Assembly (NCBI GenBank): GCA_002439095.1
Contig: DJOT01000020.1
Coordinates: forward strand, 1 to 64,000
Reading direction: 5' to 3'
DNA: 64,000 nt
Source of the DNA: Bacteroidales bacterium UBA6431
GTDB lineage: Bacteria > Bacteroidota > Bacteroidia > Bacteroidales > UBA932
Shown piece after piece: positions 8,902 to 18,795 of this stretch. The translations under genes and the position numbers were made by a program. The notes beneath the pieces were generated by a model that worked only from the letters and a program-made list of their open reading frames with translations, made no database searches and was not told where the DNA came from. The first letter of the stretch is position 1. The number at the start of each line of letters is the position of its first letter.

Positions 8902-9249
8902 ATGAAAAAAATCGAAGCAATTGTCAGGAAAACCCACTTTGAGGAGGTCAAGGCCGCACTTTTTGCCGCCGACATCAACTGGTTTTCCTATTCTGAAGTA
9001 AAGGCCATCGGCCAGGACAGGGAGGACCGCATCTACCGCGGCGTGATGTACAGCACGGACATCATCTCCCGTATCGAAATCACGATAGTGTGCCGCGACC
9101 AGTTCGTGCAGCCCGCAATAGACGCCATCATGAAGGCGGCGCGTACCGGTGAGGTGGGGGACGGGCGCATATTCGTCAGCCCGGTTGACGACACCTGGTC
9201 CATCAGGACAGGGGAGCACGGGGACACGGTGCTCGCAGACAGAAAATAG
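8902..9249 (+). CDS. glnK: Nitrogen regulatory protein P-II
   Basis: A 115-residue P-II family trimeric signal protein that senses ATP/ADP and 2-oxoglutarate and docks on AmtB. The T-loop region contains RIYRGVMYS (family form ELYRGAEY) with both Tyr positions, and the B-loop GDGRIFV is intact. I place the start at ATG 8902 (MKKIEAIVRK), the normal family N-terminus. The frame extends 12 codons further upstream into the hairpin tail. It lies 24 nt before amtB, the usual glnK-amtB pairing. Confidence 0.95.
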   Translation: MKKIEAIVRKTHFEEVKAALFAADINWFSYSEVKAIGQDREDRIYRGVMYSTDIISRIEITIVCRDQFVQPAIDAIMKAARTGEVGDGRIFVSPVDDTWSIRTGEHGDTVLADRK

Positions 9250-9273
9250 TTTCATTTCCAAAATCCAAAAATC

Positions 9274-10491
9274 ATGACTACGATCAGCGGCCTGGACACC
9301 GTATGGGTGCTCCTGGCATCCATGCTTGTTTTCTTTATGCAACCTGGCTTCTCTCTGGTGGAGGCCGGATTCACCCGTTCCAAGAACACGGCCAACATCT
9401 TGATGAAGAATTTCATAGACTTCATGATAGGCACATTCTTCTTCTGGATGCTGGGCTTCTCCCTTATGCATGCCTCCGGCAACGGATTCATCGGCACACC
9501 GCATCTTTTCAGTTTCTCTTTCTATCCTGACACCAACATCCCGAAAGAGTGCTTTCTGGCGTTCCAGACGATGTTCTGCGCCACGGCGGCCACGATAGTC
9601 TCCGGCGCTATGGCCGAGAGGACCAAGTTTTCCGCCTATATCATCATCTCCATAATCATATCCCTGCTCATCTATCCGGTTGAGGGCCACTGGGTATGGG
9701 GAGGCGGCTGGCTCAGCAAGCTCGGCTTCCACGACTTTGCCGGGTCAACGGTGGTGCACTCCTGCGGCGGCGTGATAGCCCTTGCCGGGGCCATGGTGCT
9801 CGGCCCGCGTATCGGTAAGTATACCAAGGACGGCAAGTCTGTGGCGATCCCTGGACACAACCTGACCATCGGTACGCTCGGGGTGTTCATCCTCTGGTTC
9901 GGCTGGTTCGGCTTCAATCCTGGTTCTCAGCTGAGCGCTGAGGGTGCGGCTAACGCCACCGCCATCTCACATGTGTTCTGCACCACCAACATGGCTGCCG
10001 TAATGGGCGGGGTCAGCACAATGGCGTTGACTTGGATTCTCTATGGCAAACCGTCCCTCTCCCTTATGTGCAACGGTATCCTGGCCGGACTTGTGGGAAT
10101 CACTGCCGGCTGTGATCTGGTTTCGCTCGGCGGTTCAGCCGTGATCGGTGCACTCAGTGGAGTGGTGATGACCCTGTCCGTGTCGTTCATTGACAAGACC
10201 CTGCATATTGACGACCCTGTCGGAGCCGTTTCGGTACATGGGGCCTGCGGAATCCTGGGTACGCTCTGCACCGGACTGTTCGCCGTGGACGGCGGTCTCT
10301 TCTATGGCGGAGGCTGGCATTTCCTCGGGGTTCAGGCCCTCGGTTCGCTCTGTGTCTGCACCTGGTCATTCGTCATCGGCTTTGTGGCCATGAAGATTCT
10401 TGACAAGATTATGGGTATCCGTGTCGCGCCTCGTATCGAAGAGGAGGGACTGGACATCTACGAGCACGGAGAGACAGCCTACAACAGTTAG
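9274..10491 (+). CDS. amtB: Ammonium transporter
   Basis: A 405-residue Amt/MEP/Rh family channel with about 11 membrane helices. The two pore histidines are visible in STVVHSCGG and in VSVHGACGILG, and the conserved Asp before the first of these is in FHDFAG. It imports ammonium or ammonia when external supply is low, and partner GlnK can block it. It is third in the glnN-glnK-amtB operon. Its last four bases overlap the convergent thiL gene. Confidence 0.96.
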   Translation: MTTISGLDTVWVLLASMLVFFMQPGFSLVEAGFTRSKNTANILMKNFIDFMIGTFFFWMLGFSLMHASGNGFIGTPHLFSFSFYPDTNIPKECFLAFQTMFCATAATIVSGAMAERTKFSAYIIISIIISLLIYPVEGHWVWGGGWLSKLGFHDFAGSTVVHSCGGVIALAGAMVLGPRIGKYTKDGKSVAIPGHNLTIGTLGVFILWFGWFGFNPGSQLSAEGAANATAISHVFCTTNMAAVMGGVSTMALTWILYGKPSLSLMCNGILAGLVGITAGCDLVSLGGSAVIGALSGVVMTLSVSFIDKTLHIDDPVGAVSVHGACGILGTLCTGLFAVDGGLFYGGGWHFLGVQALGSLCVCTWSFVIGFVAMKILDKIMGIRVAPRIEEEGLDIYEHGETAYNS

Positions 10492-11480
10492 AAGTGCCTG
10501 AATCCCAAGTAGTCGCGGTCTGATCCGACCCACTCCAGACTATCTCCGGAAGTGATCCGTCCGATGATGTGGTGCTCCACATCCAGCCCGGATTCCGCTT
10601 CCGGAGTTATTGTGAATAGGAGTTCGTAGTCCTCGCCGCCGCAGGTGGCCAGCTCCACCGGATCCCATCCCTCGCGGGCGCAGACCCTTTTGAGTTCTAC
10701 GGATAATGGCAGAGACTTGACATCTATCTCTGCACCTTTTCCGGAGGCCTTGAGGATGTGGCGAAGATCCGAGCCTATCCCGTCGGAGATGTCCATCATG
10801 GCGTGCACGCCCGGGGTGGCGGCAAGCTTGAGCCCCTCTTCCACACGCGGCATGGGCAGGTAGTGTTTTTCTATAAGCTGTGCGGCATCCGTGTCGCGCG
10901 GCTTATTATCAAGTATGATCCTGAGACCCGCCGCTGAGTCACCCAGATTTCCGGTGACGCAGACAAGATCCCCCTCGCGCGCCATGTCACGGCAGCGCTC
11001 CGCGCCCCTGCGGCACTGCCCGAGGACGGTGACGCAGATGCTGAGACCATCCGGGCTGGAAGTTGTGTCACCCCCGAGCAGCGGACAGCTGAACTTCAGG
11101 GAGATGTCGCGGTAGCCCCGGATGAATTCTTTCATCCAGGCGTTGTCCAGTTTGGCCGTCAGAGCCAGGGCGAGGAATGTCGCCGTCGGCCTTCCTCCCA
11201 TGGCGGCTATGTCGCTGATGTTGACGGCAGCCGACTTCCAGCCGAGCTGATATGGACTGATGTCGTCCAACAGAAAATGATCACCCTCGACCAGCATGTC
11301 TGTGCTGACCAGGGTGACCATCCCGTCGTGTTGAGAAAGCACGGCGCAGTCATCGCCGATGCCCTTTATGGCTTCGCTGCTTTTGTCTTCATAAGGCCGG
11401 TCCAAGTCCGGCATCCCGTCCTTGAATGCGTCACTGATTTCAGCGATCAGCCCGAATTCTCCTATGTTTTTGAGTGACAT
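10488..11480 (-). CDS. thiL: Thiamine-monophosphate kinase
   Basis: Phosphorylates thiamine monophosphate to the cofactor thiamine diphosphate. At 330 residues it shows the family signatures GIGDDCAVL near the N-terminus, STDMLVEGDHF, LLGGDTTSSP and a C-terminal GGEDYELLF. No other thiamine gene is nearby. The type III restriction operon lies 17 nt upstream in the same direction, so read-through into thiL is possible. Confidence 0.95.
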   Translation of the reverse strand: MSLKNIGEFGLIAEISDAFKDGMPDLDRPYEDKSSEAIKGIGDDCAVLSQHDGMVTLVSTDMLVEGDHFLLDDISPYQLGWKSAAVNISDIAAMGGRPTATFLALALTAKLDNAWMKEFIRGYRDISLKFSCPLLGGDTTSSPDGLSICVTVLGQCRRGAERCRDMAREGDLVCVTGNLGDSAAGLRIILDNKPRDTDAAQLIEKHYLPMPRVEEGLKLAATPGVHAMMDISDGIGSDLRHILKASGKGAEIDVKSLPLSVELKRVCAREGWDPVELATCGGEDYELLFTITPEAESGLDVEHHIIGRITSGDSLEWVGSDRDYLGFRHF

Positions 11481-11497
11481 ATTGTCTGTTTTTTTCT

Positions 11498-14400
11498 TTA
11501 ATTGAGACCTTTCATCACGTCGAGAAGCGAGTCGTAGTCTTTCACGTTATGGTAGCGTACATTCGCTCCGTCAAGATTGTTGAACAGGGTCTTGGCGCAA
11601 TCTATCTTTGCCTTTTCGATCGGCCTGAGTTCCATAGTACTCATATCTCCTTTTGTTTCAGCGATGAAGAAGATGTGCTTCACCGTTCCCCTGTTGAATG
11701 CTATAGCCCAGTCCGGCGAGTAATTGCCGACAGGGGTCGGAATCTGGAAACCGCGCGGCAGTTTGGCATAGACGCAAACCTCTGTGGCATGATCGAGTGA
11801 TCTTGCGAACTTCTTCTCATTGTTGTCATCAGCGGCACCATCGGTAAAAACATAGTCTTGAATGCTCTTTGTCGCCAGATATGCCTTGCGTATATCTTGA
11901 TTGCGTTTCTCTTTTGTAAATATGCTGCTGTCGTATGTCTCATCGAGCTTGTTATACTTGATATGCTCTACGATGATGGTTGCCTTTTCGTCTTTTACCA
12001 GTCGGCTGACTTTGGCAATGAACTCTTCCGGATTGCTTCGGAACATTGACAGCCTCTCGGGACTGATGCCTCGAAGAATCGCCGCCGCAGTCTTTCTTGT
12101 CAGTGTGCTCCTCTTTGCGATTTCCCCGACAAGATCGTAAGGAACGGTCGATGTGCTGACAGTCGTTATGCTTTTTGTCGTGGTCTGCTCTCCGTCGAAA
12201 CTGTCCACGCCCTTCTGATCTCCAATGGTCATCACATACCTTGGCGCGGAGACGAAAAGATTGGCGTTGATTGAGCGTATAGCGTGTTCGATCAATTCCT
12301 TGCTGTCGTAGTGAACGGTATATGCGTACTTGTGGTTGATCAGTTTCCAGAGTTCCTGGAACTCTTTCCTGCTGAAGTTTACATTGAGAGCATTGTCTGG
12401 GGTCTTCGTGCTGTAGCCGTTTTCGACCATATCTGTAAGTTCATAGTTTTCATCGTAGAGTGAATGAATCAGTTTGTGCACTTCTTTTTCCACAGGCTGA
12501 AGTCCAGGGAACATTGGCATAATGGTTCCGTTTTTCTGATCATCTTTGTATTTCTGGGTGATGTTGTTGCTCTCATCTATGTACCCGCAGCCAAGCAGGT
12601 AACCGACAATCATCAGAGCATCCTGTCCGTTAAGGGTCTGTCTGGCACCATCGGCCCTGGTGACAACTTTCCCTTCAAAGAAATTGATATCAGCTTTGGT
12701 CGGCCTTTCACGGAGCGATTCCCTTGTCTCTTTCTGAAGTCCGTCCACAAAATCTGAATAACTCTCATTGGCGATGACAGTCAGCTTGTTGACTTCTTGA
12801 ACATCTTCGCCGAGTTCCTGCTGATCCATCCTGTTTCCTTGCTGGTCAACGCAAAGACGAAGTCCACGTCCAACTTCTTGACGCTTTGCGATCGCTGAAC
12901 TTGCGTGACGAAGGGTACAAATCTGAAACACATTCGGATTGTCCCATCCTTCGCGTAGAGCGGAATGTGAGAAAATGAAGCGGCAAGGCTCATCAAAACC
13001 CAACAGCCGCTCCTTGTTCTTAAGGATCAGATCATAAGCCGAAATATCGTCGGACATATCGCTGCCTCTCCTTGGCTTGCTGTCAATGCTGCGTCCGGTC
13101 TTCTTGTCAATGGAGAAGTAACCTCTGTGCACCTGTGACACCTCAAATCTTCTCAGATATCGTTGATAAGCATCATCAAACAGCGATAGGTTATCATTCA
13201 GGTACTTGTTGTATTCTTCCTCGAAAATCCTCCAGAATTTTCCCTTTACCTCCTCGCCGGCCTCATTGTAACTTTTGTAATTTGCGACTTCGTCAAGGAA
13301 GAAAAGAGACAAGGTCTTGATCCCTTTGCTGAAGAGTTCTTGTTCTTTTTCGAAATGTGAGGCTATCGTCTCTCGGATCTGGACTCTTTGCATAGTCTCC
13401 TGACTGCTGTCGCCATAGACTTCGCCTTTGTGAAGAGTAATGCCATTGGTGAAAGTGACAGAGTCTTTGTATGCGTTTATGTCAGAAATGTTGAACCCTT
13501 CGTATTCACGAAGCCCTGACACTGTGTAAAGACTGTCGTTAAGACTGAACTTTCTGGATTCTTTCCTGATGCTGGTCGTACCTTTCATTTCCAGTTCAAT
13601 CTTGGCGACCGGCGGCTTGTTCTTCGACAGGATAATGCTGTCAAGGTACAGGTAGGAACTAGTCCCTCTCAGATTCTTCACTTCAAAGCCTTTCACCTGA
13701 ATTTTCTTGACAAGTTTCTGTTTGTAGGCATCGAGGGCGTCGAGGGCGTAGATGCAGTTATGACTGGTCTTATGGGTGGCGGAGTAATACAAAACAAACA
13801 GCGGCCTGAATCTCCTCAGTGCCGCCTGTGTGGCCGCGCCTTCCATTTTTTGTGGTTCATCCATAATGATGATCGGCCTGTTTGCCGCTATCACATCAAT
13901 TGGTTTCCTGCTGCCGAAATCATCTCTTTCCGAATATATGATGCGGCTCTCCTTACTATTGGCACCTTCTTTCAGTGACGATGTGAAAGCCTGAGTGTTG
14001 ATTATCATCACATTGATGCCGGCATCGCCAGAGAAGGAGTCGAGCTGCTGAAGGTTGGCGCTGTTGTAGATGAAATATCTTGCTTTTTTACCGTAGTGTT
14101 CCATAAAGTGATCCTCAAGCATTCCGAAACTTTTGGCCACACCCTCTCTGATGGCGATGCTCGGCACCACGACAATGAACTTGCTCCAGCCGTAACGCTT
14201 GTTCAGCTCAAACATCGTCTTGATGTAAACGTAAGTCTTGCCTGTTCCGGTCTCCATCTCAATGTCAAGGCCGACTCTTCCGAGATCGTGCGAAAGAGTC
14301 TTTGACAGAGGAATGTTATTGGATTCCTGAATATCGCGGATGCTCGCGAGAATATCATGGTCTGTGAGCTCTATGTCTGCGTTTCGAAACCCCGCGTAGT

Positions 14401-14548
14401 CTTCCTCGTAAGTGATCTGCCCGGCGGCATTCTTTCCCAAATCCCTGTGGTACAGAAACCCATCCTGAGACGGCTGTCCCGCAAAAACCGCCACCGTACT
14501 CTCCACCGCATCAGTCTGGTACTGCTGTATCTTGAAGTTGAATTTCAT
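11498..14548 (-). CDS. res: Type III restriction enzyme, Res subunit
   Basis: A 1016-residue DEAD-like SF2 translocase/nuclease subunit. Walker A is METGTGKTY (residues 99-107), motif II is IIMDEPQKM, motif VI is RQEVGRGLRL, and the C-terminal PD-(D/E)XK nuclease shows SPDWAIAF followed by FFIAETKG. It acts with Mod: restriction in this class follows ATP-driven communication between two inversely oriented sites. It is last in the mod-rhuM-res operon, 10 nt after rhuM. Confidence 0.93.
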   Translation of the reverse strand: MKFNFKIQQYQTDAVESTVAVFAGQPSQDGFLYHRDLGKNAAGQITYEEDYAGFRNADIELTDHDILASIRDIQESNNIPLSKTLSHDLGRVGLDIEMETGTGKTYVYIKTMFELNKRYGWSKFIVVVPSIAIREGVAKSFGMLEDHFMEHYGKKARYFIYNSANLQQLDSFSGDAGINVMIINTQAFTSSLKEGANSKESRIIYSERDDFGSRKPIDVIAANRPIIIMDEPQKMEGAATQAALRRFRPLFVLYYSATHKTSHNCIYALDALDAYKQKLVKKIQVKGFEVKNLRGTSSYLYLDSIILSKNKPPVAKIELEMKGTTSIRKESRKFSLNDSLYTVSGLREYEGFNISDINAYKDSVTFTNGITLHKGEVYGDSSQETMQRVQIRETIASHFEKEQELFSKGIKTLSLFFLDEVANYKSYNEAGEEVKGKFWRIFEEEYNKYLNDNLSLFDDAYQRYLRRFEVSQVHRGYFSIDKKTGRSIDSKPRRGSDMSDDISAYDLILKNKERLLGFDEPCRFIFSHSALREGWDNPNVFQICTLRHASSAIAKRQEVGRGLRLCVDQQGNRMDQQELGEDVQEVNKLTVIANESYSDFVDGLQKETRESLRERPTKADINFFEGKVVTRADGARQTLNGQDALMIVGYLLGCGYIDESNNITQKYKDDQKNGTIMPMFPGLQPVEKEVHKLIHSLYDENYELTDMVENGYSTKTPDNALNVNFSRKEFQELWKLINHKYAYTVHYDSKELIEHAIRSINANLFVSAPRYVMTIGDQKGVDSFDGEQTTTKSITTVSTSTVPYDLVGEIAKRSTLTRKTAAAILRGISPERLSMFRSNPEEFIAKVSRLVKDEKATIIVEHIKYNKLDETYDSSIFTKEKRNQDIRKAYLATKSIQDYVFTDGAADDNNEKKFARSLDHATEVCVYAKLPRGFQIPTPVGNYSPDWAIAFNRGTVKHIFFIAETKGDMSTMELRPIEKAKIDCAKTLFNNLDGANVRYHNVKDYDSLLDVMKGLN

Positions 14549-14558
14549 TTGCCGAATA

Positions 14559-15590
14559 CTAACGGTGTTTAATACTTTCTTCTAATTCACTAAGTTCCAA
14601 CATATCTTGTCTGTCTGCTTCTGCGGCATCAAATGCTTTACGTCTTTTATCGAATTTATCATAAATCCGCAAAACTTGTTTTTCCATCTGTTGATTGGAA
14701 ATGCTTCCTTTTCCAGATAAAACATCTTGTCCCTGAAACGATAGTATGGAGTCAACATTTTTTCTCCAGAAATCAATTGTAAGATCTTTTCGTTCCTTGA
14801 CACGTAATTCGGCAGATTCCAGAAAGATTGTAACTAACCTGTTCAATTTATCAAGCTCTTCATTAGATAGGTAGTTCTTTGCAATGATAACATCTTGTTT
14901 GCGGACAATACACCCTTTCCATGAAGTCAGTCCCATATTCTGCTTTTGAGCATCTGCCCTTTCCATCACAATTTCTGCCGCTGTGTGGTGTGTTACGGCA
15001 TACAGTAACTTGTTTTGTGTTTCTGCAAAGAACATCTGCGTTGACTTGTCTTCAGCGACATAGTCACTGCTTAATTTGAAAAGGTCTCTCAATTTTTGGT
15101 AAAATCTCTTCTCGGATGCGCGTATGTCACGAATTTTCGCTAGCAATTCATCGAAATAGTCAGGTCTTCCATCCGGATTCTTAAGTCGTTCGGTGTCAAT
15201 GACAAAACCTTTTACCATATATTCGGATAGATTTCTGGTCGCCCATTGTCTGAACTGCGTACCGCGTATCCCTTTTATGCGGTATCCGATGGCTAGCACC
15301 ATATCCAGAGAATAGTGTTCTACCGGATAAGACTTTCCGTCGGCTGCAGTTGTCAAAATTTCTTTGACAACTGCTTTTTTTTGTAATTCATTCTCCTTTA
15401 ATACATTGGCTATATGATAGCTGACGGCTTGCTTAGAGGTGGCAAAAAGTTTTGCGATCTGCATCTGACTTAGCCAAACCATTCCGTCCGTACTGATCAA
15501 GACAACGGAAGAAAGACCATCATCAGTATTATATATTATGATGTCTGCCTGTTGATCCACATTCTGGCCATTATCCTTAATCTCTTTCAT
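14559..15590 (-). CDS. RhuM family protein
   Basis: A 343-residue member of the RhuM family. The N-terminal half resembles a winged-helix region (LSQMQIAKLFATSKQAVSYHI) followed by the RhuM core (YSLDMVLAIGYRIKGIRGTQFRQWAT). Such proteins recur inside type I and type III restriction loci, but their role there is not established. It sits between mod and res with 41 nt and 10 nt gaps, so co-expression is likely. A regulatory or accessory role is inference. Confidence 0.85.
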   Translation of the reverse strand: MKEIKDNGQNVDQQADIIIYNTDDGLSSVVLISTDGMVWLSQMQIAKLFATSKQAVSYHIANVLKENELQKKAVVKEILTTAADGKSYPVEHYSLDMVLAIGYRIKGIRGTQFRQWATRNLSEYMVKGFVIDTERLKNPDGRPDYFDELLAKIRDIRASEKRFYQKLRDLFKLSSDYVAEDKSTQMFFAETQNKLLYAVTHHTAAEIVMERADAQKQNMGLTSWKGCIVRKQDVIIAKNYLSNEELDKLNRLVTIFLESAELRVKERKDLTIDFWRKNVDSILSFQGQDVLSGKGSISNQQMEKQVLRIYDKFDKRRKAFDAAEADRQDMLELSELEESIKHR

Positions 15591-15631
15591 TCTTGTCGAT
15601 TATAAGCAGTTGTTAAGTTTTTCTTAATAAC

Positions 15632-17560
15632 TTATATGATTCTGCGGAGCGTGTCCTTGCTGTAGGCATTGAATATCTGCTCGAAATTGTCGGCGACCTG
15701 ATCGGAGGAGAGGGAACTATCGCGCATTATAAAGTAGTATGGCTTGCGTTTGGCGACTTCGGTGATCACGGTCTCGTTCACGTCATCATCGAAGCAGGCG
15801 ATCAGGTAATCATTGTTCACACTGAACACTTCCTTGCCGGCGATTGTCTTTCTTTCGATTTTCGCCGAGAGCGGAAGGTTGCACTCAAGCATCACCTGGA
15901 ATAGGAGATCTTCCGGTGTGCGGTCAGGCTTCACGTTGTCATCGAACAGAGTGGCGGCGGAGGATTCTTCCGGAGTGTAATAGACATCCTGCATATTTGA
16001 AGTGTCAAGCTTCAGGACACGGAAACCCACGTCGAGTCTTGGACGTTTTGTCTCATTGTCGAACAACCCGCTTTCAGTTTCTTTCGCAGTCTGCTCTTCC
16101 AGAATTTTCTTGCCGGCTCGGCGAATGCGTTCCTTGCCGATTTCGCAGATTGTGCTGTAGCCAGATTTGCATGCTTCGCTTTTCTCGTCTGTCAATTCCG
16201 GCAACTGTACCATAATATACTTGCGGTTTCCTCCATCTTCCGCATTAAGTTGCATCACAGCGTGGGCGGTAGTGGCGGAACCGGAGAAGAAATCGAGGAT
16301 TATGGAGTCTTTTTTTGTCCCTATCTGTACAATCTTTGATAATAACCGTAATGGTTTTGGATAATCAAAGAAAGTATGCCCCTCAAAGATTTTCTTTACC
16401 TCTTGAGTTGCCTCTTGGGTGTGTCCAACTTCTGTGTTTGGCCACCAAGTCCAAATGTTTTTACCCTCCTTTTCAAATAAAAAAGTTTTTCGGCGTGGAA
16501 CACCCTTCCCGTCTTTTCCAAACCAAAAACGGCCGTCCTCGCATTGTTTCAAAAACTCGCTTTCAACATTTTTCCAACATTTCCCTTCTGGTGGCAGGTA
16601 TTTTGCTCCTCCTGGAGTTATAATCTCATACATTTGATTTGGCCTGAATCCTTGGGCTGTAAAGTCACTTGATGCCCATGGACCTCTCGGGTCGTTGTCT
16701 GGATTAGAATAATTGGCAGCGTCTTTTTGGCTTAATTGAACTTTATTTATGGCTGAATCTAAAAGATTGATGTCTTTTGAATATAGCAATATGTAATCGT
16801 GCGCAGTACTTACTAATTTGCGCATATCAGGAGATGTCCTTCGTTGCCAAATAATACTTGCAATATGATTCCTTTCCCCGAACACCTCATCGCAAACCTT
16901 CCTGAGATTCTCCACCTCATTGTCATCAATCGAAATGAATATGACTCCGTCCTCGGTCAGCAAATCTTTAGCGACCGTCAACCTCGGGTAGATCATATTC
17001 AGCCAATCCGTGTGGAACCGACCGTTGCTTTCGGAATTGACCTCGTAGTTCTGCAAGACCATATTCCCGTCCTCATCGAACATCCCGCTCTTGTCCTTGA
17101 ACTCACCAGCGGTCTGGCTGAAATCATCCTCATAGACAAAGTCATTGCCCGTGTTGTACGGAGGATCGATGTAGATCATCTTCACCTTTCCGAGGTAGTC
17201 CTCCCGAAGAAGTTTAAGCACCTCAAGATTGTCGCCCTCGATGTAGAGATTCCCAGTGTTGTCAAAGTCCACGCTGCTCTCCATGTCCGGACGAAGAGTC
17301 ATATTGGTCGGAGTGTTGGCGATCCGAATAGCCTCGCGTTTCCCCGGCCAAGTGAACTGATACCTTTCTTGAGCCCCATCGACAATGCTCTTTGATAGTT
17401 CCTGCTTAAGTTTTTCGAAGTCAATCCCTTTACCGATAATGTCCTTCCCGTCCTTGCCCTTCCCCACAATCCTCTCCGTTAGGCAATTCGGAAACAACTT
17501 GCCGATCCTCTCAATATTGATATCCGCCATATCTTGAGTATGCATATTCAACTTTTCCAT
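15632..17560 (-). CDS. mod: Type III DNA adenine methyltransferase, Mod subunit
   Basis: A 642-residue beta-class amino-methyltransferase. Motif IV DPPYNTG (residues 132-138) comes before the SAM-binding motif DFFSGSATTAHAV (about 425), the order typical of beta-class N6-adenine enzymes. The middle region between them should hold the target-recognition domain. Mod recognises the asymmetric site and methylates one strand. It is first in the operon with rhuM and res. I see no simple-sequence repeat in the 5' part, so phase variation is not indicated. Confidence 0.94.
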   Translation of the reverse strand: MEKLNMHTQDMADINIERIGKLFPNCLTERIVGKGKDGKDIIGKGIDFEKLKQELSKSIVDGAQERYQFTWPGKREAIRIANTPTNMTLRPDMESSVDFDNTGNLYIEGDNLEVLKLLREDYLGKVKMIYIDPPYNTGNDFVYEDDFSQTAGEFKDKSGMFDEDGNMVLQNYEVNSESNGRFHTDWLNMIYPRLTVAKDLLTEDGVIFISIDDNEVENLRKVCDEVFGERNHIASIIWQRRTSPDMRKLVSTAHDYILLYSKDINLLDSAINKVQLSQKDAANYSNPDNDPRGPWASSDFTAQGFRPNQMYEIITPGGAKYLPPEGKCWKNVESEFLKQCEDGRFWFGKDGKGVPRRKTFLFEKEGKNIWTWWPNTEVGHTQEATQEVKKIFEGHTFFDYPKPLRLLSKIVQIGTKKDSIILDFFSGSATTAHAVMQLNAEDGGNRKYIMVQLPELTDEKSEACKSGYSTICEIGKERIRRAGKKILEEQTAKETESGLFDNETKRPRLDVGFRVLKLDTSNMQDVYYTPEESSAATLFDDNVKPDRTPEDLLFQVMLECNLPLSAKIERKTIAGKEVFSVNNDYLIACFDDDVNETVITEVAKRKPYYFIMRDSSLSSDQVADNFEQIFNAYSKDTLRRII

Positions 17561-17797
17561 TCCCCAATAATTTGTAGTCGGCCCTCAGCCTAAGTACCGC
17601 AGGCGAGGTGCATTGTTCAAAAGTACGAAAAAACTCCGATGAACCGAAATTATTCGCAATACTCCACGCCCGGAACAGACTACCGTGTCAGGTCATACTG
17701 ATGCTCTTGTATATGACAAACGGGGCCGAAGTGGTCGGGAGACATTCTTTATCGACCCGTGACCACATTGACCCCGTTGTCTTTGGCGTGGTTGCCG
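17561..17797. promoter_or_regulatory. Intergenic region with mod promoter
   Basis: This 237-nt gap contains CAAAAGTA at 17618-17625, which reads TACTTTTG on the minus strand and fits the -7 consensus. Transcription would start about 50 nt before mod. No convincing -33 box was found. A plus-strand open frame crosses the region but overlaps the next gene antisense and has no recognisable product. Confidence 0.45.
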
Positions 17798-18244
17798 TTA
17801 CCCTATCAGGTTGCCGGTCTTGTCAAGCGGAAGTTCGAACCAGTCGGAGAGCACCTGGTATTCATATGGTACGTACCTATAGCATTGCACGAAGGCTTTG
17901 TTGCCGGCCTTTGAATAGAAGATGTCCACGCGCAAGCCCTCTTCGCTGCCGCTTTCAGTCCAGTCGATGCTCGACGGATCAGTCTTAAGGGCTCCGAGTA
18001 TCTCTTCTTGGCGTTTAGTGGGATAGTATTTGATTTTCAGCTTGTAGCAGATGCCGCTGTCCTTGTCTTTGCGGCATGACTTGAGCATGCAGAAGAGGAC
18101 TATGCCAAGGATGATAGCGCAGCATCCGAGGATGTTTACCCCTACCGGGGTCTTGCAGATTACGCAGGCGAGGCCTGCAATTATCAGGATTACAGATATG
18201 GCGATGTCTTGCGCACTGCGGGTGCGGGAAAATTCTTTGTTCAT
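17798..18244 (-). CDS. Small inner-membrane hypothetical protein
   Basis: 148 residues. A short N-terminal tail is followed by two hydrophobic segments (about residues 14-30 and 33-52, IAISVILIIAGLACVI and ILGCCAIILGIVLFCML). A soluble C-terminal part of about 90 residues has no motif I recognise. Read-through topology suggests both helices form a hairpin with the C-terminal domain in the cytoplasm. It is a single gene with no obvious partner. Confidence 0.7.
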   Translation of the reverse strand: MNKEFSRTRSAQDIAISVILIIAGLACVICKTPVGVNILGCCAIILGIVLFCMLKSCRKDKDSGICYKLKIKYYPTKRQEEILGALKTDPSSIDWTESGSEEGLRVDIFYSKAGNKAFVQCYRYVPYEYQVLSDWFELPLDKTGNLIG

Positions 18245-18354
18245 GATTGCGATTGTCTTAGAGATTGTTTTATGGATGATATCTTCCGTAGCATACGCCC
18301 GGAAAGCGAGGCCGTCCAGTGCGGGACAGCTGTTGCTGCCATCTGCAGGGACAA

Positions 18355-18747
18355 TCAGAGCCTGAATTTTCTCAACAAAATGAAATGTGAGGTGGGGGAG
18401 AGTGTGCCGGAGACGAATCGGCTGCGCTCTGGGATGAATCCCTGGAGGGCGGCTATGTTGACTACATTTCCGGACTTGATGAAGATCTTGATGTTTCCGG
18501 TGCTGCGGCGCGATCCGCTGCTGCGCAGGCGTGCGGACGGGCTGAAATGCTCGGCCGGAGCGTATTCGCAGGGGGAGCCGTAGAGACAGAAGTCATGGTT
18601 TTTGACTTCCTGCGGTATCGACTTGTTGTCCTGCCTGATTTCACCGCCCGGCTGCGAGACTGCATTGCTGCATGATGCCTGTATCGCGAGCACGCGACAC
18701 GAGAGCATCAAGATGCATACAACGAGTATTTTGAGCCACCGGTTCAT
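18355..18747 (-). CDS. Small secreted hypothetical protein
   Basis: About 130 residues starting MNRWLKILVVCILMLSC, a signal peptide or lipoprotein-like leader, followed by a polar region and a basic C-terminus ending FILLRKFRL. I chose ATG 18747 because it opens the signal sequence; 14 further codons are open upstream. No family recognised. An overlapping plus-strand frame exists but lacks a plausible start and leader. Confidence 0.55.
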   Translation of the reverse strand: MNRWLKILVVCILMLSCRVLAIQASCSNAVSQPGGEIRQDNKSIPQEVKNHDFCLYGSPCEYAPAEHFSPSARLRSSGSRRSTGNIKIFIKSGNVVNIAALQGFIPERSRFVSGTLSPTSHFILLRKFRL

Positions 18748-18795
18748 CCCGGCAAATATACGAAAAGTTCCGTTTCGTGATACGGTCATGTAAGG

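Noticed and set aside
15632..17560. Phase-variable mod gene
   Set aside because: I looked for simple-sequence repeats in and before mod and saw none long enough.
17608..17988. 126-codon plus-strand open frame
   Set aside because: It spans the mod promoter region and overlaps the membrane-protein gene antisense; composition is not protein-like.
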